NCBI GenBank assembly: GCA_052379845.1
Contig: JBQTCF010000003.1
Length of the DNA: 64,000 bases
Direction: 5' to 3' (one strand)
Source of the DNA: Roseinatronobacter sp052379845
GTDB taxonomy: Bacteria > Pseudomonadota > Alphaproteobacteria > Rhodobacterales > Rhodobacteraceae
Below the pieces are notes generated by a model, which made no database searches, had not been told where the DNA came from, and was given only the letters and a program-made list of their open reading frames with translations. A program made the position numbers and the translations under genes. Shown piece by piece: positions 24,630 to 32,459 of this stretch. Within the stretch, counting starts at the first letter, position 1. Each line of letters opens with the position of its first letter.

Positions 24630-26293
24630 TGGCACAGGCGAAAAACATACTTTTCATCATGTTCGACCAATTGCGGTGGGATTACCTTAGCTGCGCGGGG
24701 CATCCTTATTTGCAGACGCCACATATTGACGCGCTTGCCGCAGAAGGCGTGCGCTTTACGCGTGCCTATGTGCAATCGCCCGTGTGTGGTGCCTCGCGGA
24801 TGAGTTTTTATACTGGGCGCTATGTGCATTCGCATGGCGCGACATGGAACCGTGTCCCGCTGAAGGTCGGCGAACGGACTATGGGCGACCATCTGCGCGA
24901 TGCTGGCATGGATTGTTGGCTGATTGGCAAGACCCATATGCGCGCCGATGACGAAGGCATGGCCTGGCTGGGCATCGACCGTGACAGTGTTATTGGCGCG
25001 CGTGTTGAACAATGCGGCTTTGATGTCTGGGAACGCGATGACGGCATGCGCCCGGAAGGTCCAGACGGCTTTTATGATGAAGAATACGGTGCCGCGACAT
25101 ATAATGAGTGGCTTCGCAGCAAGGGGTATGACAGCGCCAACCCGTGGCATGACTTCGCCAATAGTGGCCGCGATGCGCAAGACCCTGAAAAAATGGCCTC
25201 TGGGTGGTTTCTGAAGAACGCGCGCAAGGCGGCCACAATCCGCGAAGATGACAGCGAAACACCCTACATGACCTCGCGCGCGATTGAATTCATGCAACAG
25301 GCGGGGGACACGCCCTGGTGTCTGCACCTGTCCTATATCAAGCCGCATTGGCCCTATATTGCGCCCGCACCCTATAATGCGATTTATGGCCCCGAACATG
25401 TTATTCCCGTTGCGCGCCACCCGCGCGAAAAAACCGAGGCGCACCCGGTTTTCAAGGCGTTCATGGAAGGGCGCATTGGCAAGTCCTTCAGCCGCGACGA
25501 GGTCCGAGAGGCGGTGATTCCAGCCTATATGGGGCTGATCAAGCAATGCGACGACCAGATGGGGCGTCTTTTTGCATGGCTGAAGGAAACCGACCGCTGG
25601 GATGATACCCTGATCGTGCTGACGTCGGATCATGGCGATTATCTGGGCGATCACTGGATGGGTGAAAAGGACCTGTTCCATGAACCATCGGTCAAGGTTC
25701 CGCTGATCATTCGTGACCCGGACCCCAAGGCCGATGCGACACGCGGCACAAGCTGCGATGCGCTGGCAGAGGCGATCGATCTGGCCCCGACATTTCTGGA
25801 AGTGGCGGGCGGCACCCCGAAGACGCATATTCTGGAAGGCCGTTCCCTGATGCCATGGCTGCGTGGCCAGGCGCCGGACTGGCGGGAATTCGTTGTGAGT
25901 GAATATGATTATTCGGCAAATCCGGCTGTGGCGAAACTTGCCAGGGACCCGTCCTCGGCGCGGTTGTTCATGATTGCGGATAAACGCTGGAAATTCATGC
26001 ATGCCGAAGGCATGCGGCCACAATTGTTCGATATGCAAAACGATCCGTTCGAATATGTCGACCTTGGCGAAAACCCGGACTTTGCCGATATCGTGTCGCT
26101 TATGTATGACAGGTTGGGCCAGTGGGCGCGGCGGCTGTCGCAACGCACAACCCGTTCTGACGCGCAGATTGTTGCGGAACGCGGGCGGTCCGCCACGCGC
26201 GGGGTTACACTTGGAATCTATGACACTGATGAAATTGCGGAACCGCTGACCCAGTTCTATCGTGGCAAGCCGCGCCCCGGCCCTGCGCGCTGA
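24629..26293 (+). CDS. Sulfatase / phosphonate monoester hydrolase-like enzyme
   Basis: This 554-residue alkaline-phosphatase-superfamily hydrolase has the formylglycine motif CGASR at residues 53-57, followed by MSFYTGRYVHSHGATWNRVP, a stretch typical of phosphonate monoester hydrolases/arylsulfatases. N-terminal metal ligands lie in FDQLRWD, and C-terminal ones in TSDHGDYLGDH. No signal peptide is visible, so it acts in the cytoplasm and needs a formylglycine-generating enzyme encoded elsewhere. The ATG overlaps the P450 stop (TGATG). With a SulP transporter directly downstream, a sulfate ester is the more likely substrate, but phosphonate or phosphate diesters are possible, as these enzymes are promiscuous. 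Confidence 0.88.
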   Translation: MAQAKNILFIMFDQLRWDYLSCAGHPYLQTPHIDALAAEGVRFTRAYVQSPVCGASRMSFYTGRYVHSHGATWNRVPLKVGERTMGDHLRDAGMDCWLIGKTHMRADDEGMAWLGIDRDSVIGARVEQCGFDVWERDDGMRPEGPDGFYDEEYGAATYNEWLRSKGYDSANPWHDFANSGRDAQDPEKMASGWFLKNARKAATIREDDSETPYMTSRAIEFMQQAGDTPWCLHLSYIKPHWPYIAPAPYNAIYGPEHVIPVARHPREKTEAHPVFKAFMEGRIGKSFSRDEVREAVIPAYMGLIKQCDDQMGRLFAWLKETDRWDDTLIVLTSDHGDYLGDHWMGEKDLFHEPSVKVPLIIRDPDPKADATRGTSCDALAEAIDLAPTFLEVAGGTPKTHILEGRSLMPWLRGQAPDWREFVVSEYDYSANPAVAKLARDPSSARLFMIADKRWKFMHAEGMRPQLFDMQNDPFEYVDLGENPDFADIVSLMYDRLGQWARRLSQRTTRSDAQIVAERGRSATRGVTLGIYDTDEIAEPLTQFYRGKPRPGPAR

Positions 26294-26294
26294 T

Positions 26295-28067
26295 ATGGGC
26301 CGCCTTAGTGTTTTTTCGGCTGCCGCATGGCTGCGGCGGACCAATGGCGCGTCGTTGCGCGCCGATGCCCTTGCGGGTTTGACGAATGCGGCCATTGTGC
26401 TGCCACAGGGGGTTGCCTTTGCAACCATTGCCGGGCTGCCGCCGGAATTTGGCCTGTATACAGCGATGATCACGGCCATCGTCGCGGCCCTGTTCGGGTC
26501 CTCCATGGTCATGGTATCGGGGCCGACGACCGCGATATCGGCGCTTATGTTTGCCACGCTGGAAGGGGTCGCTGTTCCGGGAACTGCGCGATATATCGAA
26601 CTGGCATTGTTGCTGACATTGCTGGTCGGGGTGTTCCAGATCGCAGCGGGCCTTGCGCGGTTGGGCGGGCTGGTGTCGTTTGTGTCGCATTCCGTTATCG
26701 TGGCTTTCACTGCGGCGGCTGCGCTGCTGATTGCGACAAGCCAGCTTGCGGGCGCGCTGGGCCTTGATGTTGCAGGGGGCGGAAATGTGCTGGACCGGCT
26801 GCGAAATGTGCGGGCCGCTATGGGGGATGTGAACCCGCTGGCCGCCATGATTGCGGGTGCCACCTTCGTGACCGTGGCCACAATCCAGATGTTTGCGCCA
26901 CGGCTTCCTGGCTTTCTTGTGGCGCTTCTGGTGGGCGCAGGCATTGCCACGCTAAGCGATGCGGCGCAAAACGGGGTCAAGATGCTGGGGTCCATTCCCA
27001 GTGCCTTACCCAGCCTTTCGGTGCCGCATGTCCAATGGTCCGATATTGCGATGCTGGCGCCGGGCGCTGCGGCTGTTGCGCTTGTCGGCCTGTTGGAGGC
27101 AATTTCCATCGGGCGCACCTTCGCGCTGCGCAGAAAGGAACCGTTTGCGCCCAATCAGGAAATTATCGGACAGGGCCTGTCCAACACCATTGGCAGTTTC
27201 TGGATGTGCTATGCCGGATCTGGGTCCTTCACGCGATCGGGCGTCAACGCCGAGTCTGGCGCATATTCGCCGCTGTCGGTGGTTTTTGCCAGCCTGTTTC
27301 TGGCGGGCATTTTGCTGGCTTTCGGGGCCTATATCACATCCATCCCGCAACCCGCCATGGCCGGTCTGATTATCTATGTTGCGTGGCGTTTGATCGACCG
27401 GAAGGAAATTCTGCACATCTTGCGGACCTCTTGGCCGGAAACGCTTATCTTGTTGCTGACACTTGGGGCCGGGCTGCTGATCGAACTGGATTTTGCAATC
27501 TACATCGGGGTGATTGCGTCATTTTCGGTGTTTATTTACGAAAGTTCGCACCCGTCCTTGCGGGTCAGCGCGCCTGTAATTTCTGCCAGCGGGCGGCGCA
27601 AGTTCCGCAATGCGGACCTGCACCGCGTGCCCGAATGCCCGCAACTGGTGTCGGTCCGGCTGGATGGTCCGTTATATTTCGGGTCTGTCGAACATGTCGA
27701 GGCCCAGTGGAAAGCGCTTAGGGCCAAGCGCCCGTCGCAAATTCACGCGATTTTCTACCTGAAGGGGGTCGGCAAGATTGACCTGTCAGGCGCTGATTTT
27801 CTGATCCATGCGATCCGCGAAATCCGCGCCGATGGGGGCACCTTCCGTATTGTTGCGTTGTTCCCGCCCCTGCTGGAATGTCTGCGGAGGTTCCATGTTC
27901 TGGACGAGCTGGACAAGGACTGTCTGCACATCTCGAAAGGGGATGCCGTCAGCGCCGCAGTGCGCATGCTGGACCACCGACTCTGCGCGGGCTGTGAAAA
28001 ACGGGTGTTCACAGAATGTGCGCAACTGCCCAACGCAACTGCCCCGCCGCCACCCCCGCAGCGCTGA
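26295..28067 (+). CDS. SulP-family anion transporter with STAS domain
   Basis: This 590-residue inner-membrane carrier has a transmembrane part at about residues 20-425, with NAAIVLPQGVAFATIAGLPPEFGLY (the SulP consensus, about residues 29-53) and NTIGSFWMCYAGSGSFTRSG. A cytoplasmic STAS domain spans residues 440-565, followed by a Cys-containing, proline-rich tail (CAGCEKRVFTECAQ, then PPPPP). The ATG at 26295 lies 1 bp after the sulfatase stop; an earlier in-frame start at 26262 would overlap it. Sulfate or an organic acid is the likely cargo. Import or efflux of sulfate released by the upstream sulfatase is inferred from the operon. Confidence 0.9.
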   Translation: MGRLSVFSAAAWLRRTNGASLRADALAGLTNAAIVLPQGVAFATIAGLPPEFGLYTAMITAIVAALFGSSMVMVSGPTTAISALMFATLEGVAVPGTARYIELALLLTLLVGVFQIAAGLARLGGLVSFVSHSVIVAFTAAAALLIATSQLAGALGLDVAGGGNVLDRLRNVRAAMGDVNPLAAMIAGATFVTVATIQMFAPRLPGFLVALLVGAGIATLSDAAQNGVKMLGSIPSALPSLSVPHVQWSDIAMLAPGAAAVALVGLLEAISIGRTFALRRKEPFAPNQEIIGQGLSNTIGSFWMCYAGSGSFTRSGVNAESGAYSPLSVVFASLFLAGILLAFGAYITSIPQPAMAGLIIYVAWRLIDRKEILHILRTSWPETLILLLTLGAGLLIELDFAIYIGVIASFSVFIYESSHPSLRVSAPVISASGRRKFRNADLHRVPECPQLVSVRLDGPLYFGSVEHVEAQWKALRAKRPSQIHAIFYLKGVGKIDLSGADFLIHAIREIRADGGTFRIVALFPPLLECLRRFHVLDELDKDCLHISKGDAVSAAVRMLDHRLCAGCEKRVFTECAQLPNATAPPPPPQR

Positions 28068-28115
28068 CGCGCCCCGCCGCAGCCGGTGGGTATCCGTGGG
28101 GCTGTGGGGCGGGCG
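28066..28115. terminator. Possible convergent GC-rich hairpin
   Basis: GACGCGCCCCGCCGCAGCC and the nearly complementary GGCTGTGGGGCGGGCGTC enclose a ~14-nt loop between the convergent SulP and CMD-family genes. A T-run is lacking, so termination is only plausible. Confidence 0.35.
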
Positions 28116-28700
28116 TCAAGCCAGTTCTGGCGGGCCCTGTTCATGCGGGGGTATGCGAAACACGTTCAAGGTCATGGAAATAAGCGTATAATAGCCCAAA
28201 AGGCCCACCAGATCGATCAGCGTTTCGGTGCCCAGTGTCGTAACTGCCGCAGCATACAAGCAGTCTGGAACGTCGCGGGTTTCAAGGATCGAACGCGCGA
28301 CGGCATGGACAACCCTTTCGTGGTCGTCGGCATATTCGGGCGGTGTTCCAGTGCGGATTGCTTCAATCACACTGGCCGAAAGCCCCGCCTTCAGGGCTTC
28401 TTTCTTATGCGCGGCCCATTCATATTCTGCGGACCAATGGCGCGCCATGGTCAGAATGGCAAGTTCGCTCAGGCGGGGGGGTAGCAAAGTGTCGTATCTG
28501 CAATACCGCCCAAGGTCCTGCGCACGGGCCGCCAGTTCGGGGCGATACAGCCATATTGCAAGTGGGCCGCGCACACCGCCGCGCGGTCCTGATGCGATAC
28601 TGTCGTGGATCTCGCGCTGACGGGCACCATAGCTTTGGGGATCTGGTGCGGCCAACCGCGCGGCGGGCCAGATATGGGTGTTATTGTCGGGTGTCGTCAT
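28116..28700 (-). CDS. Carboxymuconolactone decarboxylase (CMD) family protein
   Basis: This 194-residue protein has the CMD/AhpD helical fold, with RLSELAILTMARHWSAEYEW (about residues 90-109) and AAHKKEALKAGLSASVIEAI. The CxxC of AhpD-type peroxidases is absent; the corresponding region reads SAEYEWAAH, closer to gamma-carboxymuconolactone decarboxylase-like proteins. GGAGG precedes the ATG at 28700; the longer upstream frame runs through the repeat element and is not coding. Its role is unknown, perhaps lactone or keto-acid chemistry in the adjacent catabolic pathways. Confidence 0.8.
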   Translation of the reverse strand: MTTPDNNTHIWPAARLAAPDPQSYGARQREIHDSIASGPRGGVRGPLAIWLYRPELAARAQDLGRYCRYDTLLPPRLSELAILTMARHWSAEYEWAAHKKEALKAGLSASVIEAIRTGTPPEYADDHERVVHAVARSILETRDVPDCLYAAAVTTLGTETLIDLVGLLGYYTLISMTLNVFRIPPHEQGPPELA

Positions 28701-29241
28701 TGCCGCCCTCCGGGATTTAGCGCGTGTCGCGTTCATTCGCATTCGCGCGACCCACTCTAACCTTATGTTGTCGAATGTCTTTTGGCGCAAAACCGGTTCC
28801 CACTTTTGCGCGACATACTCTAATACTGACTTTTGCGCGCATACCATAGTTTGATCGCTGCAGAACCTGACAATTCGTCGGGCTGCGCGAAGCCGTGGTC
28901 CGGTGTCGCGTTGGTGTGGAACCTGAACAATGCGCTGCAGAAGGGAAGGACTGCGTTTATGGCTGATAATCTTGGCGCAGTCGCGTTGCGGGCTTGATGG
29001 CGCGCGCGTTGGACGTTGCGCACCGTGGCGGGGGCGGCCCACGCTTGCCGCGATGTGCTCAGGCGTTGGTCAGGGCATTGCCATCGCCCTTGAACACGCC
29101 CGACCCTGCGCCCGATTTAGCCTGATCTGCGATTAGGCAATCACCACATATGATCACTTTTATGTCGGAAAAATCAGGCATCATATGCGTCTACCGGCGA
29201 ATTGCGCGCCCGGCACTTCTGCGACGAAAGGACCCTATCGC
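28701..29241. other. Divergent intergenic region
   Basis: 540 bp between the CMD gene and the acyl-CoA dehydrogenase, starting with repeat copy C. From 28824 to about 29180 I see only short frames without ribosome sites, no RNA gene and no clear operator. A CATATGATCAC/ATCATATG-like AT-rich patch near 29145-29190 may hold the promoter. Confidence 0.5.
28719..28823. repeat. Interspersed ~100-bp palindromic element, copy C
   Basis: It lies 19 bp upstream of the CMD gene start. The first module is GTCGCG/CGCGAC around the shared TTCATTCGCATTC loop. The second has the GCGCAAAA/TTTTGCGC core with outer arms ATGTC (28775-28779) and GACAT (28812-28816). It is closest to copy A. Confidence 0.85.
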
Positions 29242-30393
29242 GTGACATACGGACTTACCCCCGAACAAGCCGAACTGGCGCAGGCCGTGCGCCGCTTCGC
29301 AACAGGCACCTTGGCCGAAGGTGCCTTGGCGCGGGCGCATTCGCGTGACTACCCATGGGATATTGCGCAGAAACTGGCCGATATGGGCATGCTGGGAATC
29401 ACCATCCGCGAAGAAGATGGCGGTGTCGGCGGCACATTGATGGACGCGGTCATCACCATTCAGGAACTGGCCATGGTGTGCCCTAAAAGTGCCGATGTGG
29501 TGCAGGCGGGCAATTTCGGGCCGATCCGCACCTTTGCTGAATTCGCTACCCCCACCCAAAAGGCGCGCTGGCTGCCCGACCTGCTGGCAGGGCGCAAGCT
29601 GATCTCCCTGGGGATGAGTGAGCCGGACGCTGGGTCCGCCGTGACCGAGTTGAAGACCAGCGCGCGGCAGGATGGCGATGACTATATCATCAACGGGTCC
29701 AAAGTGTTTTCCACCCACAGCCCGCATGCAGACCTGTTTTTGATCTATGTGCGCTTCGGGCCGGGGATCGGGGGTATTGGGTCCGTGCTTGTGGAACGTG
29801 GCACGCCCGGGTTCACCATAGGCCAGCCCGCCCCCTTCATGAGCGGCGAGGAATGGTGCCCGCTGTATTTTGCGGATTGCCGTATCCCAGTGGAAAACGT
29901 GCTGCTTGGCCTTGGTGGCTTCAAGCGCCAGATCGCGGGCTTCAATGTGGAACGTATCGGTAATGCCTCTCGGGCGTTGGCATTGGGGCGTCATGCTTAT
30001 GAAACCGCGCGCCAGCACGTCGCCGAGCGGTCGCAGTTCGGGCGCCCCTTGTGCGAATTTCAAGGGCTGCAATGGAAATTCGCGGAAATGACAGTCAAAC
30101 TGGAAGCCGCCCAGATGCTGCTATACCGCGCCGCACAGGACGCTGACGCCAATGGCCTGCCATCAGCGTTTGATACCGCAGTGGCAAAACTCGTCTGCAA
30201 CGAGGCGGGGTTTGATGTGGCGAATGAGGCGATGCAGGCGATGGGGGCCTATGGGTATTCGACCGAGAGTCTGGTGGAGTATTGCGTGAAACGCACGCGC
30301 GGCTGGCAAATTGCCGGGGGATCATTGGAAATGCTGAAAAACCGAATTGCCGAACATGTCTTTGACCGGCGCTTCAGTCAAAGGTCGTCATGA
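29242..30393 (+). CDS. Acyl-CoA dehydrogenase
   Basis: This 383-residue flavoenzyme should oxidise an acyl-CoA to the 2-enoyl-CoA. The N-terminal helical, central beta (SLGMSEPDAGSAVTELKT, about residues 129-146) and C-terminal helical domains (RIGNASRALALG; ERSQFGRPLCEFQGLQWKFA) are all present. At the place of the usual catalytic Glu (IYEGT) the protein reads IAGGSLEM, so the base must lie elsewhere, as in isovaleryl-CoA dehydrogenase-type members. A GTG at 29242 with AAAGGA upstream fits the family start MTYGLTPEQAEL; an ATG at 29185 is possible. The stop overlaps the synthetase start. Confidence 0.87.
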   Translation: MTYGLTPEQAELAQAVRRFATGTLAEGALARAHSRDYPWDIAQKLADMGMLGITIREEDGGVGGTLMDAVITIQELAMVCPKSADVVQAGNFGPIRTFAEFATPTQKARWLPDLLAGRKLISLGMSEPDAGSAVTELKTSARQDGDDYIINGSKVFSTHSPHADLFLIYVRFGPGIGGIGSVLVERGTPGFTIGQPAPFMSGEEWCPLYFADCRIPVENVLLGLGGFKRQIAGFNVERIGNASRALALGRHAYETARQHVAERSQFGRPLCEFQGLQWKFAEMTVKLEAAQMLLYRAAQDADANGLPSAFDTAVAKLVCNEAGFDVANEAMQAMGAYGYSTESLVEYCVKRTRGWQIAGGSLEMLKNRIAEHVFDRRFSQRSS

Positions 30394-32459
30394 TGGCGGC
30401 GCAGATCTGGCAAAAGGCGCTGTTGCGGCCCGACAGCATTGCGCTTTTGGGTGTGTCGGATGACCCGTTGAAAACGTCGGGCCGCCCGCTGCGGTTTTTA
30501 CGCGCGGCCGGATATGGCGGCGCAGTCTACGCGATCAATCCCACCCGCGCGACAGTGCAAGGCGAGCACGCCTATGCATCGCTTGACGACCTGCCAGAAG
30601 TGCCGGAACATGCGTTTATTCTGACTGGCGCCGCGCGCGCACTGGACGCTTTGGAACATTGCGAAGCGCGCGGTGTCGCGGTGGCAACGGTTCTGGCCAC
30701 AGGCTTTGCCGAGGCAGGCGCGGCAGGGCAGGAAAACCTGACACGCCTGAAGGCGCTGATTGCCCGTCGAAAACTGCGTGTGCTGGGGCCGTCATCCATC
30801 GGGTTGGCCAATCTGCATAATGGCATGACCTTGACCGCCAATGCAGCCTTCGCTGAACCGGACCTGCCAACAGGTGGGCTGTTCGTGGCGTCGCATAGTG
30901 GCAGCCTTATCGGTGCGCTGATGTCGCGCGGCAAGCGCAAGGGGCTGGGCTTTGCCGGGCTTGTGTCGGTGGGCGGGGAAAGTGACCTGTCTGTGGGTGA
31001 TGTGTGCATGGCCGCGCTGGATGACCCGAACGTGACGGGGTTCTTGTTGTTTCTGGAACATATGAACCATGCCGACCGCTTGCGCGATTTCGCGCAAGCC
31101 GCCGCAGCGCGTGGCAAGCCTGTCGCGGCCTTCAAGTTGGGACGTTCCGATGCGGCGGCGGAGCTGGCGCAATCGCATACAGGTGCGCTGGCTGGCGCGG
31201 ATGAGGTGGCTGATGTCTTCCTGAAGGCATGCGGGATCGCGCGTGTCAGCTCCTTCGAAGGGTTGTTGGACGTGGTGCCCCTGCTGGCGCGTGTCGCGCC
31301 CACTGCCGCAGCGCGTCCGGGACGGGTGGGCGTTATCACCACCACAGGCGGCGGGGCGGCCATGGCCGTGGACCAGATGGCCGCGCGCGGGGTGGAAATT
31401 GTCCCGCCAAGTGCGCAGACACGGGCCGCGCTAAGTGCCCAAGGCATTGATCCGGGCGAAAGCCGCATTCTGGACCTGACACTTGCAGGCACCCGTTATG
31501 ATGTGATGAGCGCGGCACTGAAGATATGTCGCGCCGCGCCCGAATTTGACGCCGTGCTTGTTTGTGTCGGGTCATCGGCCCGGTTCAACCCCGATCTGGC
31601 AGTGCAACCCGCGCTGGACCTGATCGATGCGCCGGGCCACCCTTTTGCGGTGTTCCTTGTGCCGGATGCGCCGGATGCTACCCGCCAGCTTGCTGCGGCT
31701 GGTGTGCCGGTTTTTGAAGACCCCGAAACCTGTGCCGATGCGGTGGCCGCAGCCCTGCAACGGCAGGTGCCCGCCTTGCCCGAACCCACTGTGGCCCCTG
31801 CAACAGTTGCACTGCGCGTTCTGGATGAAGCGCAGGCTTATGCTTGCCTGTCTGGGGTGACAGTTGCCGATTTCATAGAACTTGACACGGCAGCGCCACT
31901 GCCTGATTTGCCGTTTGACTACCCCGTTGTCGTCAAGGTTCTGGACGGTGCCATTGCCCATAAAAGCGATGCGGGCGGCGTGGTGGTCGGTGTGGCGGAC
32001 CAACCCGCGCTGGCAGGCGCCATCCGCGATATTCAGGCGAATGTGGCGCGGGACCGGCCCGGTCACACTGTGGCGCGGGTGTTGGTGCAACGCATGTGCG
32101 TGGGGGTGGGCGAGGTGCTGATCGGCATGCGCCGCGACCCTCAGATGGGCGCGATTGTTGTTCTTGCGGCGGGGGGGATCTTTACGGAAATATACCGCGA
32201 CAGCGTCATGCGGCTGGCCCCCGTCGATCTGGCGGGCGCGCAGGACATGATTGCCAGCCTGAAGGCCGCGCAAATCCTGAACGGGGCGCGGGGCCGTCCG
32301 AAGGGCGATCTGGACGCGCTGGCGCAGGCGGTCGTGGCGGTGTCGAATCTGGCCACCGATCCCGACATCATCGAGGCTGAAATCAACCCCCTGATGGTGC
32401 TGCCACAGGGCAGGGGCGTTGTGGCCGTGGATGCACTGATACAAGTGACGGCGCAATGA
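30393..32459 (+). CDS. NDP-forming acyl-CoA synthetase, fused alpha/beta, copy 1
   Basis: This 688-residue enzyme forms acyl-CoA from an acid, CoA and ATP with release of ADP. It has an N-terminal CoA-binding domain (SIALLGVSDDPLKTSGRPLRF), succinyl-CoA-ligase-like domains with the phosphohistidine motif SHTGALAG (His near 262), and a C-terminal ATP-grasp domain with VVKVLDGAIAHKSDAGGV and IEAEINPLMVLPQG. The start is one of two adjacent ATGs (30390 or 30393) overlapping the dehydrogenase stop. A paralogue lies one gene downstream. The substrate is unknown; it probably activates the carboxylate taken up by the nearby TctBAC system. Confidence 0.88.
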   Translation: MAAQIWQKALLRPDSIALLGVSDDPLKTSGRPLRFLRAAGYGGAVYAINPTRATVQGEHAYASLDDLPEVPEHAFILTGAARALDALEHCEARGVAVATVLATGFAEAGAAGQENLTRLKALIARRKLRVLGPSSIGLANLHNGMTLTANAAFAEPDLPTGGLFVASHSGSLIGALMSRGKRKGLGFAGLVSVGGESDLSVGDVCMAALDDPNVTGFLLFLEHMNHADRLRDFAQAAAARGKPVAAFKLGRSDAAAELAQSHTGALAGADEVADVFLKACGIARVSSFEGLLDVVPLLARVAPTAAARPGRVGVITTTGGGAAMAVDQMAARGVEIVPPSAQTRAALSAQGIDPGESRILDLTLAGTRYDVMSAALKICRAAPEFDAVLVCVGSSARFNPDLAVQPALDLIDAPGHPFAVFLVPDAPDATRQLAAAGVPVFEDPETCADAVAAALQRQVPALPEPTVAPATVALRVLDEAQAYACLSGVTVADFIELDTAAPLPDLPFDYPVVVKVLDGAIAHKSDAGGVVVGVADQPALAGAIRDIQANVARDRPGHTVARVLVQRMCVGVGEVLIGMRRDPQMGAIVVLAAGGIFTEIYRDSVMRLAPVDLAGAQDMIASLKAAQILNGARGRPKGDLDALAQAVVAVSNLATDPDIIEAEINPLMVLPQGRGVVAVDALIQVTAQ

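Noticed and set aside
24527..27154. A very long open frame (about 875 codons) antisense to the sulfatase and SulP genes
   Set aside because: It mirrors high-GC coding sequence of well-supported genes on the other strand, has low-complexity Ala/Thr/Arg composition in its first third and matches no family.
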